DNA of 64,000 nucleotides from Nonomuraea thailandensis (GTDB taxonomy: Bacteria > Actinomycetota > Actinomycetes > Streptosporangiales > Streptosporangiaceae), in NCBI RefSeq assembly GCF_024172165.1, contig NZ_JAMZEB010000002.1:7337501-7401500 (forward strand). Reading direction: 5' to 3'. The notes under the pieces are model-generated. The model was not told the DNA's origin. It saw only the letters and a list, made by a program, of their open reading frames with translations, and ran no database searches. Position numbers and translations under genes: made by a program. Below, piece by piece: positions 1 through 8,365 of this stretch (the stretch's first letter is position 1; each line of letters starts with the position of its first letter).

Positions 1-1
1 C

Positions 2-175
2 GGCATCCTGGTCTTCGTCGTGATCAACGCGAACGTGCTGGCGCAGGTGCTCGGCCTGGTCTGGCTCGGCCTCGGCGTCCTGGTGCTGATCACCCTGTAC
101 GCGCTCGGCCGCCCCCCGGCGCTGATGGGCATGTCCGAAGGGCCCGACCGGCTGAAGCGGAGTGTCCCCGACTGA
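2..175 (+). CDS. C-terminal fragment of a membrane permease (APC-like)
   Basis: Only the last 57 codons are present; the gene starts before the window. The visible residues form one or two hydrophobic segments with a short tight turn, then a hydrophilic tail starting ALGRPPAL and ending LKRSVPD. Amino-acid permeases of the APC superfamily often end this way, so a transporter is likely, but the fragment is too short to name substrate or family with certainty. The stop codon overlaps the next start in a TGATG arrangement, which points to translational coupling with the GPP34 gene. Confidence 0.5.
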   Translation, partial: GILVFVVINANVLAQVLGLVWLGLGVLVLITLYALGRPPALMGMSEGPDRLKRSVPD

Positions 176-723
176 TGGACCGGTTGCCGCTCCACCACGA
201 CCTGTACCTGATCGCCCACGACCAGGCCGGCAGGCTGCTCATCCACCAGTCGTCGCTGGCGCTCGGGCTGGCCGGCGCCGCCCTGCTCGACCTGCTGCTC
301 ACGGGCCGGCACGCGCCCGCCGACCCCAGGTCGGAGCTCAAACGGGCGGCGGCGGACGGCGTCTACGACCGCACCCGCGAGGGCCTGCTCGACTCGGGGG
401 TGCTCGTCCGGGTGAGCAGGCGGCGCATGGGCGTGCTGCCGTACACGCGTTACCAGCTCGCCGACATCGCCTCGGTCGTGCGGGCCTCCTCGGGGGTGCG
501 CTCGGCGGTCGAGGGCTGGAAACCGCCCGACGCGCGCTGCGCCGGGCTGTGCGGGCTGGTGGCGGTGCTGCGGCTGGAGTCGGAGCTCTACCTCGACCAG
601 CCGGGCAACCAGCTCGTCGCCCGGCTGCGCGAGATCGCCGCGGCGGCGGGACCGCCCGTCGCCGAACTGGTGGAGATCGTGGACACACTGGTCGCCGAGG
701 CGGCCCTCGCCGTGTACCGCTGA
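175..723 (+). CDS. GPP34 (GOLPH3-like) family phosphoprotein
   Basis: A 182-residue protein resembling the actinobacterial GPP34 family, homologous to the phosphoinositide-binding Golgi protein GOLPH3. The family start is visible: residues 6-14 (LHHDLYLIA), then the helical stretch with ALGLAGAALLDLLLTGR. At 182 residues it is somewhat short for the family (commonly about 200-230). No signal peptide or membrane span is seen, so it is probably cytosolic or membrane-peripheral. The ATG overlaps the upstream stop (TGATG), so it is probably co-translated with the permease. Its biochemical role in bacteria is not established. Confidence 0.8.
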   Translation: MDRLPLHHDLYLIAHDQAGRLLIHQSSLALGLAGAALLDLLLTGRHAPADPRSELKRAAADGVYDRTREGLLDSGVLVRVSRRRMGVLPYTRYQLADIASVVRASSGVRSAVEGWKPPDARCAGLCGLVAVLRLESELYLDQPGNQLVARLREIAAAAGPPVAELVEIVDTLVAEAALAVYR

Positions 724-820
724 CCGCTTTGCCGCACTACATGGACGATGCCCCTTATGCGAGTTACGCTCCGCTGGCTGACAGTCGGGGGACCATCACC
801 AGCTCGCATGGGGGGATTCC

Positions 821-2074
821 ATGAGCTACACGCTGTTACGCGGCACCTTCGTGATCCGGTACCCGGATCTGCCCCGCCAGGGCCCCGAGCCGGACGGCGA
901 CACCGTCAAGTTCCTGCCCGACTCGCCGGCCCTGGTCGAGGCGCTGCCGCGGCGCTCCGGCCGGCCGCCGAACATCAACGCCCGCGGCATCTCCGTCCGG
1001 TTGGAGGCCATCGACGCGCTGGAGACGCACTTCGAGGAGACCCACCAGGAGCTCGACGGGGCGAACGCGGCCCGTGACGAGCTGCTGCGCCTGCTCGGCT
1101 TCACGAACGTGCGCTTCTGGGAGGACCTGCCGAACAAGGTGCGCTCCGCCGACCAGGACTCCATCCGCGGCCACGTGCTCACCAACGGCATCGACGGCAA
1201 CGGCCGGCTGATCGCGTTCGGCTTCGCCGGTGACCACCAGGGGGCGGACGGGACCACCGTGTTCGTGGACGGCCCGCTGGTGGACCGTTCCGTCAACGCG
1301 CAACTGCTGGCGGCCGGGCTGGTCTACCCGGCCTTCTACGCCACGCTGCCCGCCGAGCTGCGCACGCACCTGGCGGAGGTCTCACAGGCGGCCCGGCGCA
1401 AGGCCATCGGCATCTGGCCCCGCTCGGCCGCCGACCCCAACGGCGCGGCCACCGTACGCGACCTGGCCGGGCTGGAGCGGCTGGTGGTCTGGCCGAAGCT
1501 GTTCCGGCGTATCGTGCCCTACCTCGCGGCGGGGTTCACCGGCTTCGACGGCTTCGACGCCTGGCTGCGCGCGGACCCGGTCAACCGGGACGACGAGCTG
1601 TTCCTGATCCCCCGCCTCGAACGCGGCAACCTGCACGACGTGGTCAGGGGGTCCGGGCAGCAGATCCAGCTCACGATGTGGCCCGAGGACTTCATCATCA
1701 GCCCGGACCCCGCGCCGCCGGGCGCCCCGGTGAGGCCGCCGCTCGTCGCCGCCGGGGACGTGATCATCGTGGCCGCGCTGCCGGACCCGGCGGGCGCCGA
1801 CCGCGGCAACGAGACCGTCACGCTCATGAACCTCACGTCCGGCACGTGCGACCTGAGCGGCTGGGCCCTGACGGACGCCGGCGGTGGCCGCAGGGCTCTG
1901 ACCGGGGCCATCGAGGGCGGCGCCGCGCTGCGCGTGACGCTGGACCCGGCGGTGCAGCTCGGCAACCAGGGGGACACGATCATCCTCGTGGACGGTGAGG
2001 GGGCGACGATCGACCAGGTGACGTACAAGGTGGACCAGGTGAAGGCGGGCCGCACGATCTGCTTCGGCCGCTGA
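821..2074 (+). CDS. Nuclease-like protein with C-terminal lamin-tail domain
   Basis: A 417-residue protein. Residues about 60-210 resemble the staphylococcal-nuclease fold: a segment similar to the SNase core (NAQLLAAGLVYPAFY), then an Ala/Arg helix and IGIWP. The last 100 residues form a lamin-tail domain, recognisable from VTLMNLTSG, the LSGWALTDAGG turn and the closing GDTIILVDGEG. Lamin-tail domains in bacteria often accompany secreted or surface nucleases, but no N-terminal signal peptide is visible. GGGGGATT lies 4-10 bases before the ATG. Catalytic Arg/Glu residues of SNase could not be assigned with confidence, so enzymatic activity is uncertain. Confidence 0.6.
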   Translation: MSYTLLRGTFVIRYPDLPRQGPEPDGDTVKFLPDSPALVEALPRRSGRPPNINARGISVRLEAIDALETHFEETHQELDGANAARDELLRLLGFTNVRFWEDLPNKVRSADQDSIRGHVLTNGIDGNGRLIAFGFAGDHQGADGTTVFVDGPLVDRSVNAQLLAAGLVYPAFYATLPAELRTHLAEVSQAARRKAIGIWPRSAADPNGAATVRDLAGLERLVVWPKLFRRIVPYLAAGFTGFDGFDAWLRADPVNRDDELFLIPRLERGNLHDVVRGSGQQIQLTMWPEDFIISPDPAPPGAPVRPPLVAAGDVIIVAALPDPAGADRGNETVTLMNLTSGTCDLSGWALTDAGGGRRALTGAIEGGAALRVTLDPAVQLGNQGDTIILVDGEGATIDQVTYKVDQVKAGRTICFGR

Positions 2075-2082
2075 GCCCAGTC

Positions 2083-2113
2083 GGGGCGGGCCGCAGGACG
2101 GCCCGCCCCTTTC
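2083..2113 (+). terminator. Intrinsic terminator after the lamin-tail gene
   Basis: A perfect 10-bp stem (GGGGCGGGCC pairing with GGCCCGCCCC) with a 7-base loop begins 8 bases after the stop codon and is followed by TTTC. This is a classic GC-rich actinobacterial hairpin with a short T tract. Confidence 0.85.
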
Positions 2114-2211
2114 ATGCCGAAGCCAGAGCATTTGTGCGACGAGCGCTTCGGGCGCGCATTGTTTGAAATAGTCTCGTCCTGACCGGGAAGGCGAAGAACA
2201 ATCCACAAGTC

Positions 2212-2240
2212 GGGCAAACAGCATTTTGCCCTATTTTCTT
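2212..2240 (+). terminator. Second hairpin with T-rich tail, possible leader attenuator
   Basis: GGGCAAA and TTTGCCC form a 7-bp stem around CAGCAT, followed directly by TATTTTCTT. It sits about 20 bases before the start codon of the zinc-ribbon gene, in an unusually AT-rich gap (2114-2260). A strong terminator already serves the upstream gene, so this one may lie in the leader of the next gene and control read-through. That role is inferred from position only. Confidence 0.5.
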
Positions 2241-2260
2241 GGGATATTCCGGGAGGTGCT

Positions 2261-3202
2261 TTGGCATACGAACCGGGTTCGAGCCGCTTCTGCCGGCGCT
2301 GCGGATCGCACGTCGGCACTCTCGCGCAGTGCCCGCGCTGCCGCGCCCACCTGAGCCCCCAGGAGCAGCCCGCCGTCTCCTACGCCACCGGTCCTGAGCC
2401 GGCGCGGTTGCGGCGGGGGCCACCGGCCTGGCGGCGCGCTCCGGTGCTGATCAGCCTGGTGGTGGCCATCCTCGCGTTCGTCCTGACCTGGTGGATCGTG
2501 ACCGCCAACCCCTCGCGGCCGATCCAGAACACCGGCGCGGGCCAGGGCGTCGCCCCCAGCAGCCCGGCGAGCAGTTCGGAGACCGGCCCGGAGAGCAGCC
2601 CCGAGAGCAGCCCGGAGAGCAGCCCGGAGAGCAGCTCAGAAACCGGCGCGGAGAGCAGCCCGGAGAGCAGCTCAGAAACCGGCGCGGAGAGCAGCCCGGA
2701 GAGCAGCGCGGAAGGCAGCCCGGAGACCGGCCCGGAGACCGGCGGTTCCCCGGGGCGGGCGGCCCGGCAGCAGGCCGAGGCGATCGAGGAGCTGCTGGCC
2801 GGCAGCAGCGACGCCCGCTCCGGCCTGCCCGACGCCATCGCCGCCGCCATCCGCTGCGCCCCCGGTGGCGTGCAGGCCATCCGCGACATCACGACCAGCC
2901 GGCGCGACCAGCTCGCCACCGCCCAGACGCTCGGCGTGAGCGCGCTGAAGGGCGGAGCCCGGCTCAAGGACGCGCTGGTCGACGCGCTCGACGCCTCGCA
3001 CGACGCCGACGCCGCGTTCCTGTCCTGGGCCGGCCGGCACCTGGAGGGAGACTGCGAGGCGCCGGTGGAGAGCGACCGCGACTATCAGCGGGGCCTGGAC
3101 AGATCGCAGGACGCGCAGAAGGCGAAAACGCGTTTCGCGACGGCGTGGCGCCCGATCGCACAGACGTACGGCCTCACGGTCTGGAGGCCCGGCCAGATTT
3201 GA
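2261..3202 (+). CDS. Zinc-ribbon, single-span membrane protein with Ser/Pro/Glu repeat linker
   Basis: Starts at TTG, chosen because GGGAGGTG ends three bases upstream and no better start is in frame. Residues 11-28 carry two CxxC pairs (CRRC and CPRC), forming a zinc ribbon. Residues about 61-83 are a membrane span (LISLVVAILAF... to WWIVT). Residues about 95-165 are a low-complexity linker of repeated ESSP/SSETG units. The rest is a helical domain with two Cys, presumably outside the membrane. The layout (zinc ribbon, span, disordered linker, extracytoplasmic domain) suggests an envelope-anchored sensor or scaffold. I do not recognise the C-terminal domain. Confidence 0.7.
   Translation: MAYEPGSSRFCRRCGSHVGTLAQCPRCRAHLSPQEQPAVSYATGPEPARLRRGPPAWRRAPVLISLVVAILAFVLTWWIVTANPSRPIQNTGAGQGVAPSSPASSSETGPESSPESSPESSPESSSETGAESSPESSSETGAESSPESSAEGSPETGPETGGSPGRAARQQAEAIEELLAGSSDARSGLPDAIAAAIRCAPGGVQAIRDITTSRRDQLATAQTLGVSALKGGARLKDALVDALDASHDADAAFLSWAGRHLEGDCEAPVESDRDYQRGLDRSQDAQKAKTRFATAWRPIAQTYGLTVWRPGQI
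2579..2740 (+). repeat. In-frame tandem repeats encoding ESSP/SSETG linker
   Basis: A 12-base unit GAGAGCAGCCCG is repeated, and a higher-order 36-base unit occurs as two identical adjacent copies at 2627-2662 and 2663-2698. All units are multiples of three, so length changes would keep the reading frame. The encoded linker is acidic and probably unfolded. Confidence 0.9.
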
Positions 3203-3248
3203 CCTCCGCCCCTTTCGCACGACGGAAACCTGAGACGAAGGAGTACGC

Positions 3249-3842
3249 ATGTTCATGCTCATGCCGCGCTCTCTGATGAGGCTGGCGGTCGGCGCGGCCG
3301 CGGGTTACCTGCTCGCCGTCCGCCCGTGGCACCTGCGGTGGGGTGCCGACGACCGTGAGGTCCACGCGGACATGCCCGGCGACGACCTCGTCACGCAGCC
3401 GCAGTACCAGGCCACCCGGGCGATCACCGTCGAGGCGCCCCCGGCCACCGTCTGGGCCTGGCTGGTCCAGCTCGGCGGCGGCTACCAGCCCGACTCCCCG
3501 CCGCGCCCGGCGACGAGCGGGCACGAGGAGCCGCCCGGGCAGGAGCGGCAGGGGCTGAAGGTCGGCGACGTGCTGCAGGGCGGGCCCGGCTTCGTGGTGG
3601 AGCAGATCGAGCCGCCGCAGACCCTGGTGACGATGGTGCGCGGCGCCGACGCCACCACCACGTGCTCGGTCTCGCTGCGCGACCTGGAGGACGGCAGAAC
3701 GCGGATGATCTTCCGGGTGCGCATCCGCGCGCAGCCGGGCGTTCGCGGCACGACGTACCTCGCGAGGCAGGACGTCGGCGACTTCCTCACGGTGCGCCGG
3801 CAGATGCTGACCATCAAGGAGCGCGCCGAGTCCGTCCAGTAG
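3249..3842 (+). CDS. SRPBCC-family (START-like) protein with N-terminal membrane segment
   Basis: A 197-residue protein with AAGGAG well placed before the ATG. Residues 1-25 form a short hydrophobic stretch (LMRLAVGAAAGYLLAV) that may anchor it. From residue about 58 the SRPBCC pattern begins: ATRAITVEAPPATVWAWLVQ, typical of the first strand and helix of this hydrophobic-ligand-binding fold. Later come GLKVGDVL and a strand with a TRMIFRVRIRA pattern. Members bind lipids or polyketides, or act as cyclases; the ligand cannot be told here. It stands alone, followed by a hairpin terminator. Confidence 0.75.
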   Translation: MFMLMPRSLMRLAVGAAAGYLLAVRPWHLRWGADDREVHADMPGDDLVTQPQYQATRAITVEAPPATVWAWLVQLGGGYQPDSPPRPATSGHEEPPGQERQGLKVGDVLQGGPGFVVEQIEPPQTLVTMVRGADATTTCSVSLRDLEDGRTRMIFRVRIRAQPGVRGTTYLARQDVGDFLTVRRQMLTIKERAESVQ

Positions 3843-3857
3843 TGGCTCGCCGTCCAT

Positions 3858-3890
3858 GACCGCCTCCGCGACCGCGGGGGCGGTCGTGCT
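3858..3890 (+). terminator. Terminator after the SRPBCC gene
   Basis: GACCGCC (3858-3864) pairs with GGCGGTC (3879-3885), with an inner CCGCG/CGCGG stem and a 2-3 base loop, followed by GTGCTTT. It separates the SRPBCC gene from the GH30 promoter region. Confidence 0.7.
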
Positions 3891-3943
3891 TTGACGGGCG
3901 AGGTTGACGCGGACGCCTCCGCGCGCTTACGGTTCCGGCGATC

Positions 3944-3977
3944 GACGAAATATATCGTCACGTATCCGAAACTTTCG
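3944..3977 (+). promoter_or_regulatory. Two candidate operators ahead of the GH30 gene
   Basis: Two palindromes lie in the GH30 leader. GACGA and TCGTC around AATATA occupy 3944-3959. The 11-base palindrome CGAAACTTTCG occupies 3967-3977 and touches the ribosome-binding site (GGAG, 3977-3980). The second matches the GAAANTTTC element described upstream of xylanase genes in Streptomyces and relatives, read by LacI-type regulators. A TTGACG hexamer at 3904-3909 could be a -35 element, but the -10 is unclear. Confidence 0.6.
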
Positions 3978-3987
3978 GAGGCGCGCC

Positions 3988-5319
3988 ATGTTGCGAGGAC
4001 TCGTCGCGATCAGCCTGCTGGGTTTACCCGCGGTGCACCCGGCACATCCCGCCGACCCCCCTGCCATCACCGTGAACGAGCGCGTCCGGCACCAGGAGAT
4101 CGACGGTTTCGGCATCTCCCAGGCGTTCCGGCGCAACGAGCTGCTGGAGGCCCTGCCTGCGGACAAGCAGCGGGAGGTCCTCGATTTGTGGTTCGACCGG
4201 AGCAAGGGCGCCGGGCTGAGCATCCTGCGGCTCGGCATCGGCTCCTCGCCCACCGGCAGCCCGTACGACCACATGGTGTCGATCCAGCCGGACGACCCCG
4301 GCGGCCCTGACGCCCCGCCGAAGTACGTCTGGGACGGCGACGACAACAGCCAGGTCTGGGTGGCCAAAGAGGCCCAGCGGTACGGCGTCGAACGATTCTT
4401 CGCCGACGCCTGGAGCGCCCCCGGCTACATGAAGGACAACGGCGACGACAAGAACGGCGGCACACTCCTGCCCGAGTGGCGGCGCGCGTACGCGAACTAC
4501 CTGGTCGCCTACACCAAGTTCTACGCCAGGGAAGGCATCAGGATCACCGACCTCGGGTTCACGAACGAGCCCGACTGGACGGCCACGTACGCCTCGATGC
4601 GCTTCACCCCCGAGCAGGCCGCCGAGTTCGTCAAGGTGCTCGGGCCGATCGCCAGGAACACCAGGCTGGTGTGCTGCGACTCGTTCGGCTGGAACGAGGC
4701 CAAGGCGTACACGGCGGCGATCGAGGCCGATCCCGAGGCCCGCCGCTGGGTCAAGACGCACACCGGCCACACCTACGCCAGCCCCGTGGACGCCCCGCTC
4801 CCGACGGACAGGAAGACCTGGATGTCGGAGTGGAACCCCAACGGCAACACCTGGAACGAGGCCTGGGACGACGGCAGCGGCTACGACGGCTTCACGATCG
4901 CGCAGGCCGTGCACGACGCGCTCACGCTGGGCGAGGTCAGCGCCTACGTCTACTGGCTGGGCGGCTCGCGCGGCGCGACCAGGGCGCTGCTGCAGCTCGA
5001 CGAGGTGGCCAGGGAGTACCACGTGTCGAAGCGGCTGTGGGCGCTGGCGGCCTACAGCAGGTTCATCCGGCCCGGCGCGGTCCGGGTGGAGGCGAGCGCG
5101 GCCGATCCGGCGCTGAAAGTTTCAGCGTTCCGCAACGCCGACGGCTCGCGCGTGATCGTGGCGCTCAACACCGGAACCGCGCCCGTCACGTGGAGGGGCG
5201 TGCACGGCCGCGCGACCACGTACGTCACCGACAACACCAACGACCTCACCCCGTCCGCCGTGACGGGCCGCACGGTGACGCTCCAGCCGCGGGCGCTCAC
5301 CACCATCGTGATCAAGTAG
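3988..5319 (+). CDS. Secreted GH30-family glycoside hydrolase (probable xylan-active)
   Basis: Start ATG 3988 is chosen for its GGAG site and because a signal peptide follows at once (MLRGLVAISLLGLPAVHPAH). The protein is 443 residues, fully catalytic-domain sized. GH30 features: IDGFGIS near residue 38, acid/base Glu194 in FTNEPD, nucleophile Glu281 in MSEWNPNG, and a C-terminal beta-sandwich ending in the TTIVIK strand. Family members hydrolyse xylan, glucuronoxylan or beta-1,6-linked glycans; operators shared with the GH10 xylanase favour xylan. An upstream in-frame start would add 28 residues without a signal peptide. It converges with the ABC importer operon. Confidence 0.85.
   Translation: MLRGLVAISLLGLPAVHPAHPADPPAITVNERVRHQEIDGFGISQAFRRNELLEALPADKQREVLDLWFDRSKGAGLSILRLGIGSSPTGSPYDHMVSIQPDDPGGPDAPPKYVWDGDDNSQVWVAKEAQRYGVERFFADAWSAPGYMKDNGDDKNGGTLLPEWRRAYANYLVAYTKFYAREGIRITDLGFTNEPDWTATYASMRFTPEQAAEFVKVLGPIARNTRLVCCDSFGWNEAKAYTAAIEADPEARRWVKTHTGHTYASPVDAPLPTDRKTWMSEWNPNGNTWNEAWDDGSGYDGFTIAQAVHDALTLGEVSAYVYWLGGSRGATRALLQLDEVAREYHVSKRLWALAAYSRFIRPGAVRVEASAADPALKVSAFRNADGSRVIVALNTGTAPVTWRGVHGRATTYVTDNTNDLTPSAVTGRTVTLQPRALTTIVIK
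5112..5126 (+). promoter_or_regulatory. Intragenic GAAAGTTTC palindrome inside GH30
   Basis: GCTGAAAGTTTCAGC is a perfect 15-base palindrome (odd centre) within the GH30 coding sequence. It shares the GAAANTTTC core with the sites before GH30 and GH10, and TGAAAGTTTCA is identical to the GH10 upstream site. It may act as a distal or roadblock operator. Confidence 0.5.
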
Positions 5320-5327
5320 GACGCCGG

Positions 5328-5357
5328 GCCCGGCGAGAGGCGCAGCTCCCGCCGGGC
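5328..5357. terminator. Bidirectional terminator between GH30 and the ABC operon
   Basis: GCCCGGCG (5328-5335) pairs with CGCCGGGC (5350-5357), an 8-bp stem in the 38-base gap between two convergent genes. The 12-base palindrome GCCGGGCCCGGC (5323-5334) overlaps it. There is no T tract, as is common in actinobacteria. Confidence 0.65.
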
Positions 5358-6173
5358 TCAGCCCTTCGTCCCGGTGTGGGCGATGCCCTGGATGAACTGC
5401 CGCTGCAGGAAGACGAACACCGCGATCACCGGCAGCGAGGCGATCAGGGAGCCGGCCATCAGGACGGGATAGTCGGTCTGGTACTGCCCCTGGAGCGAGG
5501 CCAGCCCGGCCGACAGCGTCATCTTCTCCGGGTCGGTGTTGACCACCAGCGGCCAGAAGAGGTCGTTCCACGCCCACAACAGCGTCAGGACGGCCAGCGC
5601 GACCAGCCCCGGCCGGGCCAGCGGCAGCATGATCGACCAGTAGATCCGCCACGGCCCCGCGCCGTCGAGCCGCGCCGCCTCCTCGATCTCGCGCGGCAGG
5701 CCCAGGAAGAACTGCCGCAGCAGGAACACCCCGAACGCGCTGAACAACCCGGGCACGATGATCGCCTGGAGGCTGTTCAGCCAGCCCAGCGCGGACATGA
5801 TCTGGTACTGCGGGATCACGAAGAGCTGCGGCGGGACCATGAGCACCGACAGGAACAGGCCGAACAGCAGGTTCCTGCCCGGGAAGCGGAGCCGGGCGAA
5901 GGCGTAGGCGGCCATCGAGCAGAACAGCACCTGCCCGGCCACCCGCCCCGCGGCCATCACCACCGTGTTGAGGAACTGCTCGCCGAACGGCAGCAGGTCG
6001 AAGACCTTGGCGTAGTTGTCCCAGCGCCCCTCGGGCAGGAACGTCGGCGGCACGGCGGTGGCGGTGCTCAGCGTCTTGAGCGAGGTGATGATCTGCCAGG
6101 CGAACGGCGCCACCATCAGCAGCGACGAGATGATCAGCACCGCGTGCACGCCCAGCGGGCGACGCTCAGACAT
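5358..6173 (-). CDS. Carbohydrate ABC transporter permease, MalG type
   Basis: A 271-residue inner-membrane permease with about six spans, the usual size for MalG-type subunits. The EAA loop that docks the ATPase is at about residues 175-190 (EIEEAARLDGAGPWRIYW). A hydrophobic first span begins AVLIISSLLMVAPFAWQII. It is the last gene of a leftward operon and overlaps the MalF-type gene by 8 bases. No ATPase gene is present; such importers commonly borrow a shared MsiK-like ATPase in actinomycetes. The sugar is not determined, but position beside GH30 suggests oligosaccharides. Confidence 0.9.
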   Translation of the reverse strand: MSERRPLGVHAVLIISSLLMVAPFAWQIITSLKTLSTATAVPPTFLPEGRWDNYAKVFDLLPFGEQFLNTVVMAAGRVAGQVLFCSMAAYAFARLRFPGRNLLFGLFLSVLMVPPQLFVIPQYQIMSALGWLNSLQAIIVPGLFSAFGVFLLRQFFLGLPREIEEAARLDGAGPWRIYWSIMLPLARPGLVALAVLTLLWAWNDLFWPLVVNTDPEKMTLSAGLASLQGQYQTDYPVLMAGSLIASLPVIAVFVFLQRQFIQGIAHTGTKG

Positions 6174-7086
6174 AGTGCACCCACCTCCGCTGGAGCCTGA
6201 ACTGCAGGATCGTCAGCACCGCGATGAGCACGAGCAGCGCCATCACGATGGCGGCGGCGTAGCCGCGGTCGTTGGTGACGAAGGCACGCTCGTAGAAGAG
6301 CTGCACGACGGTCTGCAGCCGCGAGTACGCCGGGTTGGCCCGCGCCGCCTGCCCGGACCCGGTCATCACGAAGACCAGGTCGAACAGTTGCAGCGAGCCG
6401 ATCACCGAGACGATCGAGATGAAGAACGCCGTCGGCGACAACATCGGCAGGGTGATCCTGAAGAACTGGCGGACGCGGCCGGCCCCGTCCATGGACGCCG
6501 CCTCGTACAGCTCCTTGGGGATGGCCTGCATGCCCGCCAGGAAGATGATCAGGTTGTAGCCGACGCTGCTCCAGACGCCCACCACGATCAGCGCGTACAG
6601 GGCGGTGGCCGGGTCGGCGATCCAGTTGGGGCCGTCGATGCCGGCGAGCGCGAGCACCTGGTTGATCAGGCCGTAGTCACCGTTGTAGAGCCAGCGCCAG
6701 AGCATCGCGACCGCGACCGGCATGGTCACCACGGGCAGGAAGAACGCCGTGCGGTACAGGGTCACGCCGCCCAGCCCCGGCCGGTTGAGCAGCGCGGCGA
6801 ACACGATGGCCAGCGGGATGCCGAGCAGGCCCAGCACGGTGTAGGTGAGCGTGTTGAGCACCGCCCGGCCCACCTCGGGGTCGCCGAACAGGCGGGTGTA
6901 GTTCTCCAGGCCCGTCCAGGTGTGCCCGCCGAACGCGCCCCACTCGGTGAAGGAGAAGTAGGCGGTCTGCAGGACGGGCCACAGGTAGAAGATCGCCAGG
7001 CCGAGCCCGGTGGGGGCGATGAACGCGTACCCCCACAGGGCCTCGGTCCACGGTCGGCGGCTCGCCACGTGTTTCCTGCGTGTCAT
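6166..7086 (-). CDS. Carbohydrate ABC transporter permease, MalF type
   Basis: A 306-residue permease with about six spans and a short cytosolic N-terminus. The EAA motif is ELYEAASMDGAGRVRQF followed by TLPMLSP. It overlaps its partner permease by 8 bases and the binding-protein gene by 4 bases (ATGA), so the three are translationally coupled. MalF-type and MalG-type subunits form the heterodimeric channel of CUT1 sugar importers. Confidence 0.9.
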   Translation of the reverse strand: MTRRKHVASRRPWTEALWGYAFIAPTGLGLAIFYLWPVLQTAYFSFTEWGAFGGHTWTGLENYTRLFGDPEVGRAVLNTLTYTVLGLLGIPLAIVFAALLNRPGLGGVTLYRTAFFLPVVTMPVAVAMLWRWLYNGDYGLINQVLALAGIDGPNWIADPATALYALIVVGVWSSVGYNLIIFLAGMQAIPKELYEAASMDGAGRVRQFFRITLPMLSPTAFFISIVSVIGSLQLFDLVFVMTGSGQAARANPAYSRLQTVVQLFYERAFVTNDRGYAAAIVMALLVLIAVLTILQFRLQRRWVHYV

Positions 7087-8336
7087 TCCTTGGCCAGCAG
7101 GTCGTTCATCGCCGCCGCGAGGTCCGCGGCGGCCCTGTCGACCGGCACCTCACCGGTCCAGGCCTTGGTCAGATGGGTGAGCTCGGCCTCCTGCCAGGCG
7201 GCGGTGTTCTTGGAGACGGGGTACGGCACCGCGTAGGCGACCGCGTCCAGGAACGTCTGCAGCTTCCACTCGGGGTGGGCCTTGACCCAGTCCTGCTGGG
7301 TGCCGTTGTAGGCCGGGATCGGGCCCTTCTTGCCGAGGATGTCGGCGGCCTGCTTGGAGCCGAGGAACTTGACGAACGCCGACGCCTGCGCCGGGTGCTC
7401 GGTCTTGGCCGAGACCACGTTGGCGACGCCGTGGATGATCGTGGCCTGCTTCTCGCCCCTGGGCAGCGGGGCCACGTCCACCTTGTCCTTGGTGTAGTCG
7501 TTCTTGCCGAACTCGGCCACGTTCCAGGACCCGCCCCAGTACATCGCCAGCTTGCCGGCCTCGAAGAGCTGGAGCGGGGTGGTGTCGGTCATGGTCTTGA
7601 GGTCGGGCGACTGCTTGGCGGCGATGAGGTCGGTCCAGAACTTCAGGCCCGCGACCGTCTTGGGGTCGGCGTAGCCGGACTGCTTGCCGTCCGGGGAGAT
7701 CACGTGGCCGCCGGCCTGGTAGATCGTGTTGTACTGGTATTCCTGGAAGCTCGTGAGCTGCGCGCCGACCGCGTAGACGCCCTTCTCGGGGTCGGTGAGC
7801 TCGGCGGCGGCCTTGTTGAAGTCGGCCCAGGTCCAGTCGTCGGCCGGGTACTTCACCTTGGCGGCGTCGAAGAGCGTCTTGTTGTACCAGACGCCCACCG
7901 TGTCCATGTCCTTCGGCAGCCCGTACAGCTTGCCCTCGTAGGTGTAGAGGTCCACCAGGGCCTTGGGGTAGACCGAGGTGTCGACCTGCTCCTCGATCGG
8001 CTTGATCACGCCGTTGGAGGCGTAGAGCTGGAAGTTGGGGCCGTTCATCCAGAAGACGTCGGGCGCCGCGCCGCCGCTGACGGCGGCCTTCATCTTCGTC
8101 CAGTAGTCGACCCAGGGGGTGAGCTGGACGTCCACGGTGATGCTCGGGTAGGTCTTGGTGAACTCCGCGGCCAGTTCCTGCATGACCGCCTGCTGGGTGG
8201 CGTCCCAGACGCCATAGGACAGCTTCACCCTCTTCTCCGGCTGCGTGTCCGTGCCGGCCTGCTCACCGCCGCCGCACGCGGAGGCGAGCAGTGCCACGCA
8301 GAGGAGCGCCGCACCGCTCCGTGCCGACTTCCACAT
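7083..8336 (-). CDS. Sugar-binding lipoprotein of the ABC importer
   Basis: A 417-residue extracellular solute-binding protein (SBP family 1). The signal peptide ends in a lipobox LLASACGGG, so the mature protein is lipid-anchored at the Cys near residue 20. Aromatic residues typical of sugar clefts are frequent (for example TPWVDYWTKM and MYWGGSWN). Size and gene order (binding protein, MalF, MalG) fit CUT1 importers for mono- or oligosaccharides. It is the first gene of the operon and is preceded by a candidate promoter/operator at 8366-8395. The preceding gene on the same strand is a ROK regulator. Confidence 0.92.
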   Translation of the reverse strand: MWKSARSGAALLCVALLASACGGGEQAGTDTQPEKRVKLSYGVWDATQQAVMQELAAEFTKTYPSITVDVQLTPWVDYWTKMKAAVSGGAAPDVFWMNGPNFQLYASNGVIKPIEEQVDTSVYPKALVDLYTYEGKLYGLPKDMDTVGVWYNKTLFDAAKVKYPADDWTWADFNKAAAELTDPEKGVYAVGAQLTSFQEYQYNTIYQAGGHVISPDGKQSGYADPKTVAGLKFWTDLIAAKQSPDLKTMTDTTPLQLFEAGKLAMYWGGSWNVAEFGKNDYTKDKVDVAPLPRGEKQATIIHGVANVVSAKTEHPAQASAFVKFLGSKQAADILGKKGPIPAYNGTQQDWVKAHPEWKLQTFLDAVAYAVPYPVSKNTAAWQEAELTHLTKAWTGEVPVDRAAADLAAAMNDLLAKE

Positions 8337-8365
8337 CTCCCGGTCCTCTCCTAGAACGTGGGAGT

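Noticed and set aside
4024..5022. Minus-strand frame inside the GH30 gene
   Set aside because: Opposite to a gene with both catalytic Glu motifs; no supporting features.
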